64,000 bases of DNA, taken from NCBI RefSeq assembly GCF_014836595.1, contig NZ_JACSQO010000001.1, positions 310,001 to 374,000 on the forward strand, in the 5' to 3' direction. Origin of the DNA: Psychrobacillus faecigallinarum (GTDB lineage Bacteria; Bacillota; Bacilli; Bacillales_A; Planococcaceae). This document shows, in pieces, positions 26,057-34,324 of the stretch. Numbering within the stretch: position 1 is the stretch's first letter; the number at the start of each line of letters is the position of its first letter. The notes below the pieces were generated by a model. It saw only the letters and a program-made list of their open reading frames with translations, was not told where the DNA came from and searched no databases. The position numbers and the translations under genes were made by a program.

Positions 26057-26788
26057 ATGATTGTGCAAAAATATGGTGGTATTGCGATGCAGGATTCTTC
26101 GAATAGACGTCTAGTCATCGAAAGAATCCAAAAAGCAGTCACTACCCATAAGAAAGTGTTGGTTGTTGTATCTGCCATGGGAAGAAGAGGTCAACATTAC
26201 GCTACAGATACTTTACTAGATCTTATTCCAAATACACCACATAGCATTGAAACAGATTTACTTTCTGCTTGCGGAGAGCTCATATCTGCCTCTGTATTAG
26301 TAGCCGAACTAAAAAATGAGGGGCTTCACTCAACTATTTTATATGGCAAAAATGCTGGAATTATTACAAACGAGTCATATGGTAATGCAAATATTGAATA
26401 CGTTGATATATCTGAGATTAATAAAGCCTTTGAAACCTATCATTGTGTAGTTGTTCCTGGATTTCAAGGCGTCTCCAAATATTCAAACAACTTTACAACG
26501 TTAGGTAGAGGAGGAAGTGATTTAACAGCTGTTGTATATGGACATTATTTAAAGGCAGATGTCGTAGAATTTTATAAAAATGTTCCAGGAGTCATGACAT
26601 CAGATCCATCTACAAATAAACAAGTTGAATTAATATCTTATATGACCTATGAAGAGCTCCAGCTTAAAATAAATGAACCAGTTGAAGTCATACAAAAAAG
26701 AGCAGCAAAATTCGCTGCCCTTCATAGCGTTCCCCTTCATATTCGTTCTTTGTATGAAGAAACGAATGGTACGTTTGTATATCAATAA
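26057..26788 (+). CDS. ACT-less aspartokinase catalytic domain (DapG-like)
   Basis: A 243-residue amino-acid kinase domain. VQKYGG (family KFGGTS), VVSAMGRRGQHYATDTLLDL, LLSACGELISA, VVPGFQGV and TLGRGGSDLTA are aspartokinase motifs, closest from memory to B. subtilis DapG. The protein ends right after the kinase core (HIRSLYEETNGTFV), where family members continue into two ACT domains, so it should escape feedback inhibition. KYGGIAM lacks the usual TS pair of KFGGTSV. ATG at 26057 has AGAGTGG 8 nt upstream. It is divergent from the MurE-like gene; a role in making diaminopimelate during sporulation is inferred. Confidence 0.88.
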   Translation: MIVQKYGGIAMQDSSNRRLVIERIQKAVTTHKKVLVVVSAMGRRGQHYATDTLLDLIPNTPHSIETDLLSACGELISASVLVAELKNEGLHSTILYGKNAGIITNESYGNANIEYVDISEINKAFETYHCVVVPGFQGVSKYSNNFTTLGRGGSDLTAVVYGHYLKADVVEFYKNVPGVMTSDPSTNKQVELISYMTYEELQLKINEPVEVIQKRAAKFAALHSVPLHIRSLYEETNGTFVYQ

Positions 26789-26792
26789 ATAA

Positions 26793-27860
26793 TCATTCAA
26801 GATTATCCTTTTTCTCAATAAAGTTTTGCGTGTAGTAATTACTGTATACTCCAACTCCTGTATGAGTATAAGATCTTCCTAGCAAAGTTTCTCGATGCTC
26901 TTTTGAATTCAACCATCCATTCACAGCTTCACCTGCATCAAAATAAAACGCTGCAGTATTACCCCCTGCTCTGGAGAAGTCTAATGAGGCTTCTTTAAGC
27001 TTATCTTTAAACTTCGGTATTTCAAATTTTTCGTTAGTTACAATATTATTCTTCGCCATTTCAGCACTGTGCTCGTAGGATATATTTTGTAATCCTACAT
27101 CAGACTCTAACACCCGTAGACCATGGCGAAGTCTTAAGACATTGGTTATTTCTACAACTTGTTTAGCAGTTGCTCTGTCAGCTGCTGCTTGGAGAACAGA
27201 AGATGGTGTTTTGGATTCTATAACGTCCCCACTATATAAAATATCATAGGGTTTATGCATCAATAGAGTTTTGGAATCACTAAATCTCACCGCTTCCAGC
27301 TGCTGATCAAGTTGATCGATATAGAGTATTGCATATAAATCATCGAACTGGACTAACAGCCTTGTGTTAATGTCCTCTTCATTTAAAGAAAAAATATAAG
27401 TATTTTCACCAATGGTCATAGTTATTTCAGATTGAACAAGTGTAAATCGATATATATCCTCAAGTGATTGACCAATTTTGTATGGAGATGCATCCACATT
27501 TCTTCCTAGAGCATACGCTTGTGTAACTATATTATCTTCTACTCCTATTAGCTTATAAGTAGAGAACGAGTCATTATATACCCACCAATCATATCCAAAC
27601 GTTGAGGGATCGATTCTAGTCGGAGTACCATAAAGTGCTGTCACTTCTTCAGCTGCTTTACCGATCAGCGAAGAAATACCTTCTTTTGGTCTAGTGAATA
27701 TATTGACCGCTTCTACTATTTCCTCTTTTTCCACAGGAATTAGTTGTCCTGAGTTATTTGAACCTGTTATTAGATCATTTTCTTGGATTGGTGTATCAAA
27801 ATATATAAATATTAATAGCAAAATAGCAATGCCAACTAAAATATGAAAGAGAGTTTTCAT
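26793..27860 (-). CDS. ylbC: CAP-domain protein YlbC
   Basis: A 355-residue secreted or membrane-anchored protein: a hydrophobic N-terminus (about 4-21), a CAP-associated domain (about 60-200, with YGTPTRIDPSTFGYDWWVYN) and a C-terminal CAP/SCP-PR1 domain (about 225-350). The CAP domain carries TNVLRLRHGLRVLE, HSAEMAKNN and GWLNSKEHRETLLGRSYTHTGVGV. The function is unknown; B. subtilis has an orthologue in the same block. Its stop lies 4 bp from that of the convergent aspartokinase gene. Confidence 0.87.
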   Translation of the reverse strand: MKTLFHILVGIAILLLIFIYFDTPIQENDLITGSNNSGQLIPVEKEEIVEAVNIFTRPKEGISSLIGKAAEEVTALYGTPTRIDPSTFGYDWWVYNDSFSTYKLIGVEDNIVTQAYALGRNVDASPYKIGQSLEDIYRFTLVQSEITMTIGENTYIFSLNEEDINTRLLVQFDDLYAILYIDQLDQQLEAVRFSDSKTLLMHKPYDILYSGDVIESKTPSSVLQAAADRATAKQVVEITNVLRLRHGLRVLESDVGLQNISYEHSAEMAKNNIVTNEKFEIPKFKDKLKEASLDFSRAGGNTAAFYFDAGEAVNGWLNSKEHRETLLGRSYTHTGVGVYSNYYTQNFIEKKDNLE

Positions 27861-28013
27861 TTTATCTTGGCTCCTTCGAAGTTACTTCGTATTCCTAGTA
27901 TATCAAGGATATATACAAATACACAATGTTGTCATTGCAACATTTTTGAATTTGAATTAATATTAATAAGAACAGATTCTTAGGATAACTTCAATGTGAA
28001 GGAGGACAATTCG

Positions 28014-28382
28014 ATGTATTTTGAAAATACAGGTATAGAAAACAAAGTCTTAGATCTTAACGTATTAGACGATGTTATGAAAAAACATGGCTTAATTCGT
28101 GCAGGGCAATGGGATTATGAGCGTGTGACTTATGATAAGAAATTTGAAATAAAAGAGGGTACATTTTATCTTCGAATTTTCGGCTTTACAAAAGAAGGCG
28201 ATGTAGGCGCTCATGAAGCTAACATTACTCTTTTAAAACCGGTTTTAGGAAAACACTATTATCCACATGGTGTAGAGTACGGAGAAAATGAAGTATTTCC
28301 AAACCACTTAGTTAAATCTTGTGATCAAACGTTAAAAGCTTTGAGTGCTGAACTAACTGAGTTCGCTATCCAATCAAAATAA
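28014..28382 (+). CDS. YugN-like family protein
   Basis: A 122-residue protein with the wording GLIRAGQWDYERVTYDKKFEI, TFYLRIFGFTKEGDVGAHEA and GKHYYPHGVEYGENE, typical of the YugN-like family of Bacillales. The function is unknown. ATG at 28014 has AAGGAGGA 6-7 nt upstream; the longer reading includes the ribosome site. It is monocistronic, with a strong terminator 8 nt after the stop. Confidence 0.82.
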   Translation: MYFENTGIENKVLDLNVLDDVMKKHGLIRAGQWDYERVTYDKKFEIKEGTFYLRIFGFTKEGDVGAHEANITLLKPVLGKHYYPHGVEYGENEVFPNHLVKSCDQTLKALSAELTEFAIQSK

Positions 28383-28389
28383 TTTCTAG

Positions 28390-28421
28390 ACGTTAGAGAT
28401 AATTTCTCTAACGTTTTTTTA
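28390..28421 (+). terminator. Intrinsic terminator after the YugN-like gene
   Basis: ACGTTAGAGA (28390-28399) pairs perfectly with TCTCTAACGT (28405-28414), followed by seven T. Confidence 0.92.
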
Positions 28422-28484
28422 GCTGTTAAAACTGGTATTTCTTGTCTATACTTAAAAGAACGACCTACAAAGGAGCAAAATGGA

Positions 28485-29549
28485 ATGGCTTTTAAAGCTT
28501 TAAAAAAAGAGCATATTAAATATATAATCCTCTTTCTTTTTTTCCTGTTAATTTCTATTTTCATCCTTCCTGTATCGGTTCCAATTATTTTGGCATTACT
28601 AACCGCTATAATTATTGAACCAATTGTAAAATTTACTGAAAAGATATTTAAATGGAAGAGAAAACCTGCAGTTATTACTAATTTTATTTTTTTCATGACT
28701 ATTATTTCAGCTCTCTTATACTTCACTGTAACGAAGCTGATAAGCCAACTCTTATATACTTCCAAAGTGATTCCATTTCATCTAAATAGCTTGACTGGTG
28801 TGTGGATCAATGTCCAAAATAATATTTTTAAATATACCGAGGGCTTACCTCTCGAAGTAGTAGAATCTATACAAGACAAGTTTGACTCTGCATTAACCAG
28901 CATGAGAGATGCCCTCCTTGATCTTCTTAGCTACTCTAACATCTCTGCATTGCTAACAAATATTCCTAACTTTCTTGTTAATTTTATTGTGTTTATAATT
29001 GCCCTTTTTTTGTTTATGTTGGACTTAGAAAATATAAGAGCAAAATTCTTTTATTTCCTCTCTGAAGGAACGGCCGAAAAGGTACGTGTCATGTCTTCGA
29101 GCATAAAAAAGGTTGTAATCGGCTTTATGAAAGCTCAAATATTAGCTAGCTTTATCATATTAGGTGCTTCTTTAATAGGGCTGTTATTTATAGTAAGCCC
29201 TAAGGTGGCTGTTATTATGTCCATAGTTATTTGGATTATAGATGTAATACCAATTCTTGGTTCTATTGCTATACTCGCTCCTTGGGCAGGTTACTTGTTT
29301 CTAGTTGGTGACACTGTATTTGCCACGAAATTGACCGTTTTAGCTCTTATTTTACTAATCATTAGAAGAGCTGTGGAACCTAAACTAATGGGTACTCAAA
29401 TGGGTATTTCCCCCCTTGCTATCCTTATTGCCATGTTCATCGGTGCCAAGTTGTTTGGCTTCCTCGGATTTTTAATCGGACCACTAGTAGTCATATTGTT
29501 TATTACAGCAAGAGAAGCAGGTATGATCCGCTTAAACTTTAAAATATGA
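28485..29549 (+). CDS. AI-2E family transporter, YtvI-like
   Basis: A 354-residue polytopic protein of the AI-2E/PerM family with about eight membrane segments. The conserved C-terminal half reads GFMKAQILASFIILGASL, VIWIIDVIPILGS and RRAVEPKLMGTQMG, ending REAGMIRLNFKI, wording I associate with sporulation membrane protein YtvI. The substrate is unknown; relatives act as ion exchangers or export small molecules. AAAGGAG lies 9 nt before the ATG. Confidence 0.75.
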   Translation: MAFKALKKEHIKYIILFLFFLLISIFILPVSVPIILALLTAIIIEPIVKFTEKIFKWKRKPAVITNFIFFMTIISALLYFTVTKLISQLLYTSKVIPFHLNSLTGVWINVQNNIFKYTEGLPLEVVESIQDKFDSALTSMRDALLDLLSYSNISALLTNIPNFLVNFIVFIIALFLFMLDLENIRAKFFYFLSEGTAEKVRVMSSSIKKVVIGFMKAQILASFIILGASLIGLLFIVSPKVAVIMSIVIWIIDVIPILGSIAILAPWAGYLFLVGDTVFATKLTVLALILLIIRRAVEPKLMGTQMGISPLAILIAMFIGAKLFGFLGFLIGPLVVILFITAREAGMIRLNFKI

Positions 29550-29587
29550 ATATTTACAAAGTCATTATTATTAACGAAATAGCAATT

Positions 29588-29629
29588 TAAGGCCTTACTG
29601 TTCTTCTTAACAGAATGCCTTATTTTTTT
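29588..29629 (+). terminator. Intrinsic terminator after the AI-2E transporter gene
   Basis: An imperfect stem, AAGGCcTTaCTGTT against AACAGaATGCCTT, is followed by a run of seven T. Confidence 0.7.
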
Positions 29630-29705
29630 GCCTGCTATCGGTTTAATAGCTTACGAAAATAGACCGCTTGTATTTGTTTCACCTATTACATACGATTATA
29701 ATAGT

Positions 29706-29751
29706 ACAAAAACAAAGGCAATCAAGAATTAATAATCTTGATTGCCTTTGT
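29706..29751 (-). terminator. Intrinsic terminator after ctaM
   Basis: A perfect 15-bp stem, CAAAGGCAATCAAGA against its inverse (29713-29750), has an 8-nt loop. On the minus strand it is followed by TTTTT. Confidence 0.88.
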
Positions 29752-29767
29752 GTATTTTAGTTGTTAA

Positions 29768-30229
29768 TTATCCACCTAGGATTGCTTTAAAAACGGAAGT
29801 CGTTTCGCCGCCCTCATAAATTACGTAAAGTAACGCATAAACCGCTACTCCTGTTATTGCAACAAAGAACCATATGACACTAGTAATTGGTCCAAGTTTA
29901 CGGTGTTTCTTTATATTATTTTTGTAGCCTAGATAAATTGTAACTAGCCCAAATACTGCTCCTGTTGTAGCTAAGATAATATGAAAAACTAGGAAAACCG
30001 TATAGTAAATTTTTATATCGTCTGGTCCACCAAACGCAGTATTCCCTATAAACAATGTACGAGAAACATAAATGATAAAAAATGTTAATGCTGATATTGC
30101 TGCAGCAAACATCGTCTTTTTATGTGCCTCAATTTTCCTTTGCTTCACTAAAATCCAACCAATTGCAACAAGTACAGCACTTAAGACAATAAAAAACGTG
30201 CTTATTGTAGGTAATACTGGAACACTCAT
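29768..30229 (-). CDS. ctaM: DUF420 membrane protein CtaM (cytochrome oxidase maturation)
   Basis: A 153-residue protein with four membrane helices (about 7-27, 40-58, 75-98 and 118-140) and conserved histidines in KQRKIEAHKKTM and VFHIILA. This DUF420 family includes B. subtilis YozB and staphylococcal CtaM, required for haem A oxidase maturation. It lies 25 bp downstream of ctaG in the oxidase cluster. ATG at 30229 has GAGGAGA at good spacing; the ATG two codons earlier abuts the ribosome site. Confidence 0.82.
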   Translation of the reverse strand: MSVPVLPTISTFFIVLSAVLVAIGWILVKQRKIEAHKKTMFAAAISALTFFIIYVSRTLFIGNTAFGGPDDIKIYYTVFLVFHIILATTGAVFGLVTIYLGYKNNIKKHRKLGPITSVIWFFVAITGVAVYALLYVIYEGGETTSVFKAILGG

Positions 30230-30254
30230 CTTCATTCTCCTCTAATATAAAAAA

Positions 30255-31166
30255 TTATAGTTTAGCTTGTACCTTTAAGTCGTCTAATGCTTTTTGAGTT
30301 ATTTCATCTGCATTATCCTGCTCATTTTTATACCATGCAAAGAATATGGAGAATAAGAAGGCAGCATATATAAGCTCTTGAATAATCTTCATCACAATTC
30401 CACCTAGTTGCTGATCCTCAAGAGGATCCAAGTTAGAAAATAACTCTGGGCCAGATAGACTTAGACCAGCTAAAGTGTCAGAAGGAACACAAAGTTCCAT
30501 ATTTTTTAGCCAAACATCTGAATCTGTATAAGTATCATACATTGGGCTATTAGAGAAAATGATTAGAGCACAGGCTGGAGTGATTAATATAGCACTAGCA
30601 ACAATAAAACCAATTTTCTTTAAACCATGTAGTTTTTTCTCTGATTCAATTACGTCAACAATAGACCACCACATAAATACAGCTGCAAAGAATAACAATA
30701 ATGTATATGTTCCATGGAGTACCTCATTCATCTTAATCGCGTCAAAGACTAATGGAATATGATAGAGCGAGAATGTCATGGTAAACAATACTAAAGAAAA
30801 TAGTGGTTTAGTCAAGAAAGGAATCACTTTTCTTAAAACCGGCAGCTCAATAACTACCTTCCACACCCACCATGGAATCCCTTTCATAAGTAGTGGCGGA
30901 ACTAATAATAACAATAGTGCCATTTGCACCATATGGAAGGTAAACATAATATGTGCCATTAAATCTAACGGAGAACCTTTTACAATATATAAAAGCAATA
31001 AACCAGATACAAAAAATACCGCTTCTTTTCTTTTTAATGGCTCAGAAACTTTAAAATCATTTCTCCATTTGACGGTGATCAAAAAATATAGAATAGCTAT
31101 ACAAACTAAAAGTCCTAATAAAATAGGACTCCATAAAGCCTGGAAGCCGAATATGCTAATTGACAT
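30255..31166 (-). CDS. ctaG: Cytochrome c oxidase assembly factor CtaG (caa3 type)
   Basis: A 303-residue integral membrane protein with about seven helices, of the caa3_CtaG family that supports copper insertion or assembly of caa3 oxidase in Bacillus. Conserved residues include LMAHIMFTFHMVQMALLLLLVPPLLMKGIPWW near residue 70, YHIPLVFD near 135, and FSNSPMYDTYTDS and DQQLGGIVMKI in the second half. It has its own promoter and AAAAAGGAG before the ATG, so it can be transcribed separately from ctaB-F. Confidence 0.93.
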   Translation of the reverse strand: MSISIFGFQALWSPILLGLLVCIAILYFLITVKWRNDFKVSEPLKRKEAVFFVSGLLLLYIVKGSPLDLMAHIMFTFHMVQMALLLLLVPPLLMKGIPWWVWKVVIELPVLRKVIPFLTKPLFSLVLFTMTFSLYHIPLVFDAIKMNEVLHGTYTLLLFFAAVFMWWSIVDVIESEKKLHGLKKIGFIVASAILITPACALIIFSNSPMYDTYTDSDVWLKNMELCVPSDTLAGLSLSGPELFSNLDPLEDQQLGGIVMKIIQELIYAAFLFSIFFAWYKNEQDNADEITQKALDDLKVQAKL

Positions 31167-31198
31167 TCTATTACGCTCCTTTTTAAGTTGCTACCTTT

Positions 31199-31227
31199 AT
31201 TATATAGGGCAGTACAAGTAACATCAA
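31199..31227 (-). promoter_or_regulatory. Sigma A-type promoter for ctaG-ctaM
   Basis: On the minus strand TTGATG (31227-31222), a 17-nt spacer and TATAAT (31204-31199). The predicted start near 31192 leaves a leader of about 25 nt containing AAAAAGGAG. Confidence 0.72.
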
Positions 31228-31421
31228 ATGAACGAACTATGACAATTATTACTATATACTTATGAGTTGAATGTTTCAAATTATTATCCAATATAGGCCC
31301 TCATTAATGGGTACAACTATTCCCAACAAAATTAATGGACGCTAAGGAGACTCCCTCATTCTTTCGAGCTTTGTACTCAATCAATCTTAACATAATTCTA
31401 GAAAAGTCTTTTGTTTAAAAC

Positions 31422-31461
31422 AAACAAAAGAGAGCTAAGAAAATCTTAGCTCTCTTTTTGT
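31422..31461 (-). terminator. Intrinsic terminator after ctaF
   Basis: A perfect 14-bp stem, AAAGAGAGCTAAGA against its inverse (31427-31457), lies 3 nt beyond the ctaF stop. It separates ctaBCDEF from ctaG. Confidence 0.85.
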
Positions 31462-31463
31462 AA

Positions 31464-31799
31464 TTACCACCAAACAATTGTTATAAAAGTTAGTAGGAAA
31501 GTAAATCCAACCATTGCCGCAAAGTAAATAAAGTATGCTGGAATGTTATGATTTTTTTCACTCATATGCATGAAGTAGTAAAGTTGTAAAACTACTTGTA
31601 CTGCAGCTAACAATAAAATAATCGGGATGATGTAGTATTTTGAGAAACCTGCAACCACTGCTGTGAAAGAGATTAATGTCAAGAAAATCATAATAGAGAA
31701 TGTAGTTACTTGCGTACGCATACTCTCTTTTCTTTTTCGCTTCAAGTACTCAAATTCAGTTTGAGATCTTACGTAAACATGATTGTCGTGTGATGACAT
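31464..31799 (-). CDS. ctaF: Cytochrome c oxidase subunit IV (CtaF)
   Basis: A 111-residue small subunit of the caa3/aa3 oxidase with three membrane helices (about 31-52, 56-76 and 85-107) and the motif QVVLQLYYFMHMSEK. It follows ctaE directly: the ctaE stop and ctaF start read TAATATG. The start at ATG 31799 (MSSHDNHVYV) is preferred to a longer reading within ctaE. Confidence 0.92.
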   Translation of the reverse strand: MSSHDNHVYVRSQTEFEYLKRKRKESMRTQVTTFSIMIFLTLISFTAVVAGFSKYYIIPIILLLAAVQVVLQLYYFMHMSEKNHNIPAYFIYFAAMVGFTFLLTFITIVWW

Positions 31800-31800
31800 A

Positions 31801-32427
31801 TTAACCAACAACTCCCATCAAGTATACTACTGTAAAGATGAATACCCACACAACGTCAATAAAGTGCCAGTATAGTGAAGCAGTATAGTATTTTGGTGCG
31901 TTATATAAGCTGAAACCACGTTTAGCATTACGTAAAAGTAATAGAGTAATCCAGCCTAAACCAATTACTACGTGAAGACCGTGAGTACCAACTAAAGTAA
32001 AGAACGCAGTTGAGAAAGCACTTTGTCCATAATGGAATCCTAAATGTACATAGTGATTAAACTCATAAATTTCTAGGCCTAAGAAAGTAAAACCTAATAG
32101 TACTGTAATAGCCATCCATGTTTGCGTACCACGGAAATTATGATTTTTCAAATGGTACATTGCATATACACTTGTTAACGAAGATGTTAACAGGATCATG
32201 GTCATAACAAAAACTAGAGGTAATTCAAACAATGTTTGAGTGGAGAATTCCATACCTTCTGGTCCTTTGTTTTTAAGAGCTAAATAAGTAGCAAATAAAC
32301 TAGAAAACAGTACAGTTTCTCCAGCTAGGAACAACCAGAAGCCTAAGAATTTATTCTTACCTTCCATTGTTGCTTGTTCCGGATGATCTGGCCAAGTTTG
32401 TGGGGAGTACTTTTTATTCAAGTCCAT
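31801..32427 (-). CDS. ctaE: Cytochrome c oxidase subunit III
   Basis: A 208-residue subunit III with five to six membrane helices. LGFWLFLAGETVLFSSLFATYLAL near residue 28, TSVYAMYHLKNHN near 84, FTLVGTHGLHVVIGL near 141 and the terminal YWHFIDVVWVFIFTVVYLMG are canonical. It sits between ctaD (2-bp gap) and ctaF, one operon. Confidence 0.96.
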   Translation of the reverse strand: MDLNKKYSPQTWPDHPEQATMEGKNKFLGFWLFLAGETVLFSSLFATYLALKNKGPEGMEFSTQTLFELPLVFVMTMILLTSSLTSVYAMYHLKNHNFRGTQTWMAITVLLGFTFLGLEIYEFNHYVHLGFHYGQSAFSTAFFTLVGTHGLHVVIGLGWITLLLLRNAKRGFSLYNAPKYYTASLYWHFIDVVWVFIFTVVYLMGVVG

Positions 32428-32429
32428 TC

Positions 32430-34292
32430 TTATTTACCCCCTTCGTCATTCATTAAATCTTCTTTATGGATATGATATCCATGGTCGTCTTTCAGTGAAC
32501 GAACAGCCATAGATGCAACTGTGATTGCTAAACCAAGTACTAATACTGGAACAGCCCAATCTTTTTCTCCGTTGTAAAGTGCACCGAATGCTGCGATAAA
32601 TAAACCTAATGTCATTACGAAAGGAATGAAAGAGTTGTTTGGCATATGGATATCAGAGATTGGCTCTGCATATGTCATACCTACTTTGTTTCCTTCTTGT
32701 TTTTCAATCCAGAAAGTATCTAATCCACGAACAAGTGGAGTTTGTTTAAAGTTGTAGAATGGAATTGGTTGTGGAATAGCCCACTCCAATGTACGTCCAT
32801 CTTCCCAAGGGTCATTTCCAACTTTTTCGTTTTTAGCTACAGTCATAATAATATTAATTACAAGGATTATTACCCCGATTGCCATGAATACTGCACCACC
32901 AGAACTGATTGCGTTGAATAAATCCCAACCTTGATCTGCTCCGAATGTGAATACACGACGTGGCATACCCATTAAACCTAAGAAATGTTGAATAAAGAAT
33001 GTCATATGGAAACCGATAAAGAAGAACCAGAAAGTCCATTTACCTAATTTCTCACTTAACATTTGGTTGAACATTAAAGGCCAATATAAATGTAATGCCG
33101 CTAAGATAGCAAGTACTACCCCACCAACGATTACATAGTGGAAATGGGCAACGATAAAGTATGAATCATGTAATTGGTAGTCAAGTGGAGCCGCAGCTTG
33201 CATGACACCAGTTACCCCACCTGCTACGAATGAAGGGATAAATCCTAATGCGTAAAGCATTGGAACCGTAACTTTAATACTTCCTCCCCAAATTGTAAGC
33301 AGCCAGTTGAATATTTTCATACCAGTTGGAACAGCAATAGCCATTGTCGCAACAGCGAAAATTGCGTTAGCTGTTGGTCCTAAACCAACTGTAAACATGT
33401 GATGGGCCCAAACCATGAATCCTAAGAAACCGATTAATACGGTCGCAAATACCATGGATGAATATCCAAATAAACGTTTGCGAGCAAATAACGAGAAGAT
33501 TTCTGAGAAAATACCGAAAGCAGGTAAAATCAGAATGTATACTTCAGGGTGTCCAAAGATCCAGAATAAATGCTCCCAGATAATTGTATTTCCTCCCATT
33601 TCATGATTGAAGAATTGTCCTCCAAACATACGGTCAATGATTAGGAAGAAAAGACCGATTGTAAGTGGTGGGAATGCAAATAAGATCAATGCACTTGCCA
33701 CGAATGTAGTCCAAGTGAACAATGGCATACGCATATACGTCATACCAGGTGCACGCATATTAATAATCGTTACAAGGAAGTTAATCCCGGCAATATACGT
33801 ACCTGCACCGGATATTTGAAGTCCGAGTGCATAGAAGTCAATACCATGACCAGGGGATGCTAAAGATAGAGATGCATATGAAGTCCATCCAGCATCAGGA
33901 GCTCCTCCCATAAACCAAGAAAGGTTTAAGAAGATACCACCAAATAAGAATAACCAAAAACCAAGTGCATTTAAGAATGGGAATGCTACGTCACGTGCAC
34001 CAATTTGAAGTGGTACAACGGCATTCATATAACCAAATAATATCGGCATGGCCGCAAGGAAAATCATTGTCGTACCATGCATTGTTATAATTTCATTGAA
34101 AAGACCTGCACTAACAAAGTCGTTATCCGGTTTAGCTAATTGGATACGAATTAGCATTGCCTCTATACCACCGATTACGAAAAATAAACCACCGGCAGCG
34201 AGGTACAGGACAGCAATCTTTTTATGGTCTACTGTTGTTAAATAGTCCCATAAAGTTGCGCCAAAGCCCTTTTTCTTAGCTATAGAACTCAC
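32430..34292 (-). CDS. ctaD: Cytochrome c oxidase subunit I
   Basis: The catalytic haem-copper subunit, 620 residues with 12 or more membrane helices. Visible ligands and channel residues include TMHGTTMIFL (haem a histidine), WEHLFWIFGHPEVYILILP (CuB histidine and cross-linked tyrosine) and WAHHMFTVGLG (two CuB histidines). HDSYFIVAHFHYVIVGG supplies the haem a and a3 histidines. GTG at 34292 has GGGAGG 8 nt upstream and matches the family length; a longer start includes the ribosome site. It follows ctaC by 32 nt. Confidence 0.97.
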   Translation of the reverse strand: MSSIAKKKGFGATLWDYLTTVDHKKIAVLYLAAGGLFFVIGGIEAMLIRIQLAKPDNDFVSAGLFNEIITMHGTTMIFLAAMPILFGYMNAVVPLQIGARDVAFPFLNALGFWLFLFGGIFLNLSWFMGGAPDAGWTSYASLSLASPGHGIDFYALGLQISGAGTYIAGINFLVTIINMRAPGMTYMRMPLFTWTTFVASALILFAFPPLTIGLFFLIIDRMFGGQFFNHEMGGNTIIWEHLFWIFGHPEVYILILPAFGIFSEIFSLFARKRLFGYSSMVFATVLIGFLGFMVWAHHMFTVGLGPTANAIFAVATMAIAVPTGMKIFNWLLTIWGGSIKVTVPMLYALGFIPSFVAGGVTGVMQAAAPLDYQLHDSYFIVAHFHYVIVGGVVLAILAALHLYWPLMFNQMLSEKLGKWTFWFFFIGFHMTFFIQHFLGLMGMPRRVFTFGADQGWDLFNAISSGGAVFMAIGVIILVINIIMTVAKNEKVGNDPWEDGRTLEWAIPQPIPFYNFKQTPLVRGLDTFWIEKQEGNKVGMTYAEPISDIHMPNNSFIPFVMTLGLFIAAFGALYNGEKDWAVPVLVLGLAITVASMAVRSLKDDHGYHIHKEDLMNDEGGK

Positions 34293-34324
34293 AACTTTTA
34301 CCTCCCTCATTTTTATCTATGGAA

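Noticed and set aside
33415-34245. Several antisense frames inside ctaD
   Set aside because: They are shadows of the strongly conserved subunit I coding sequence, with no ribosome sites.
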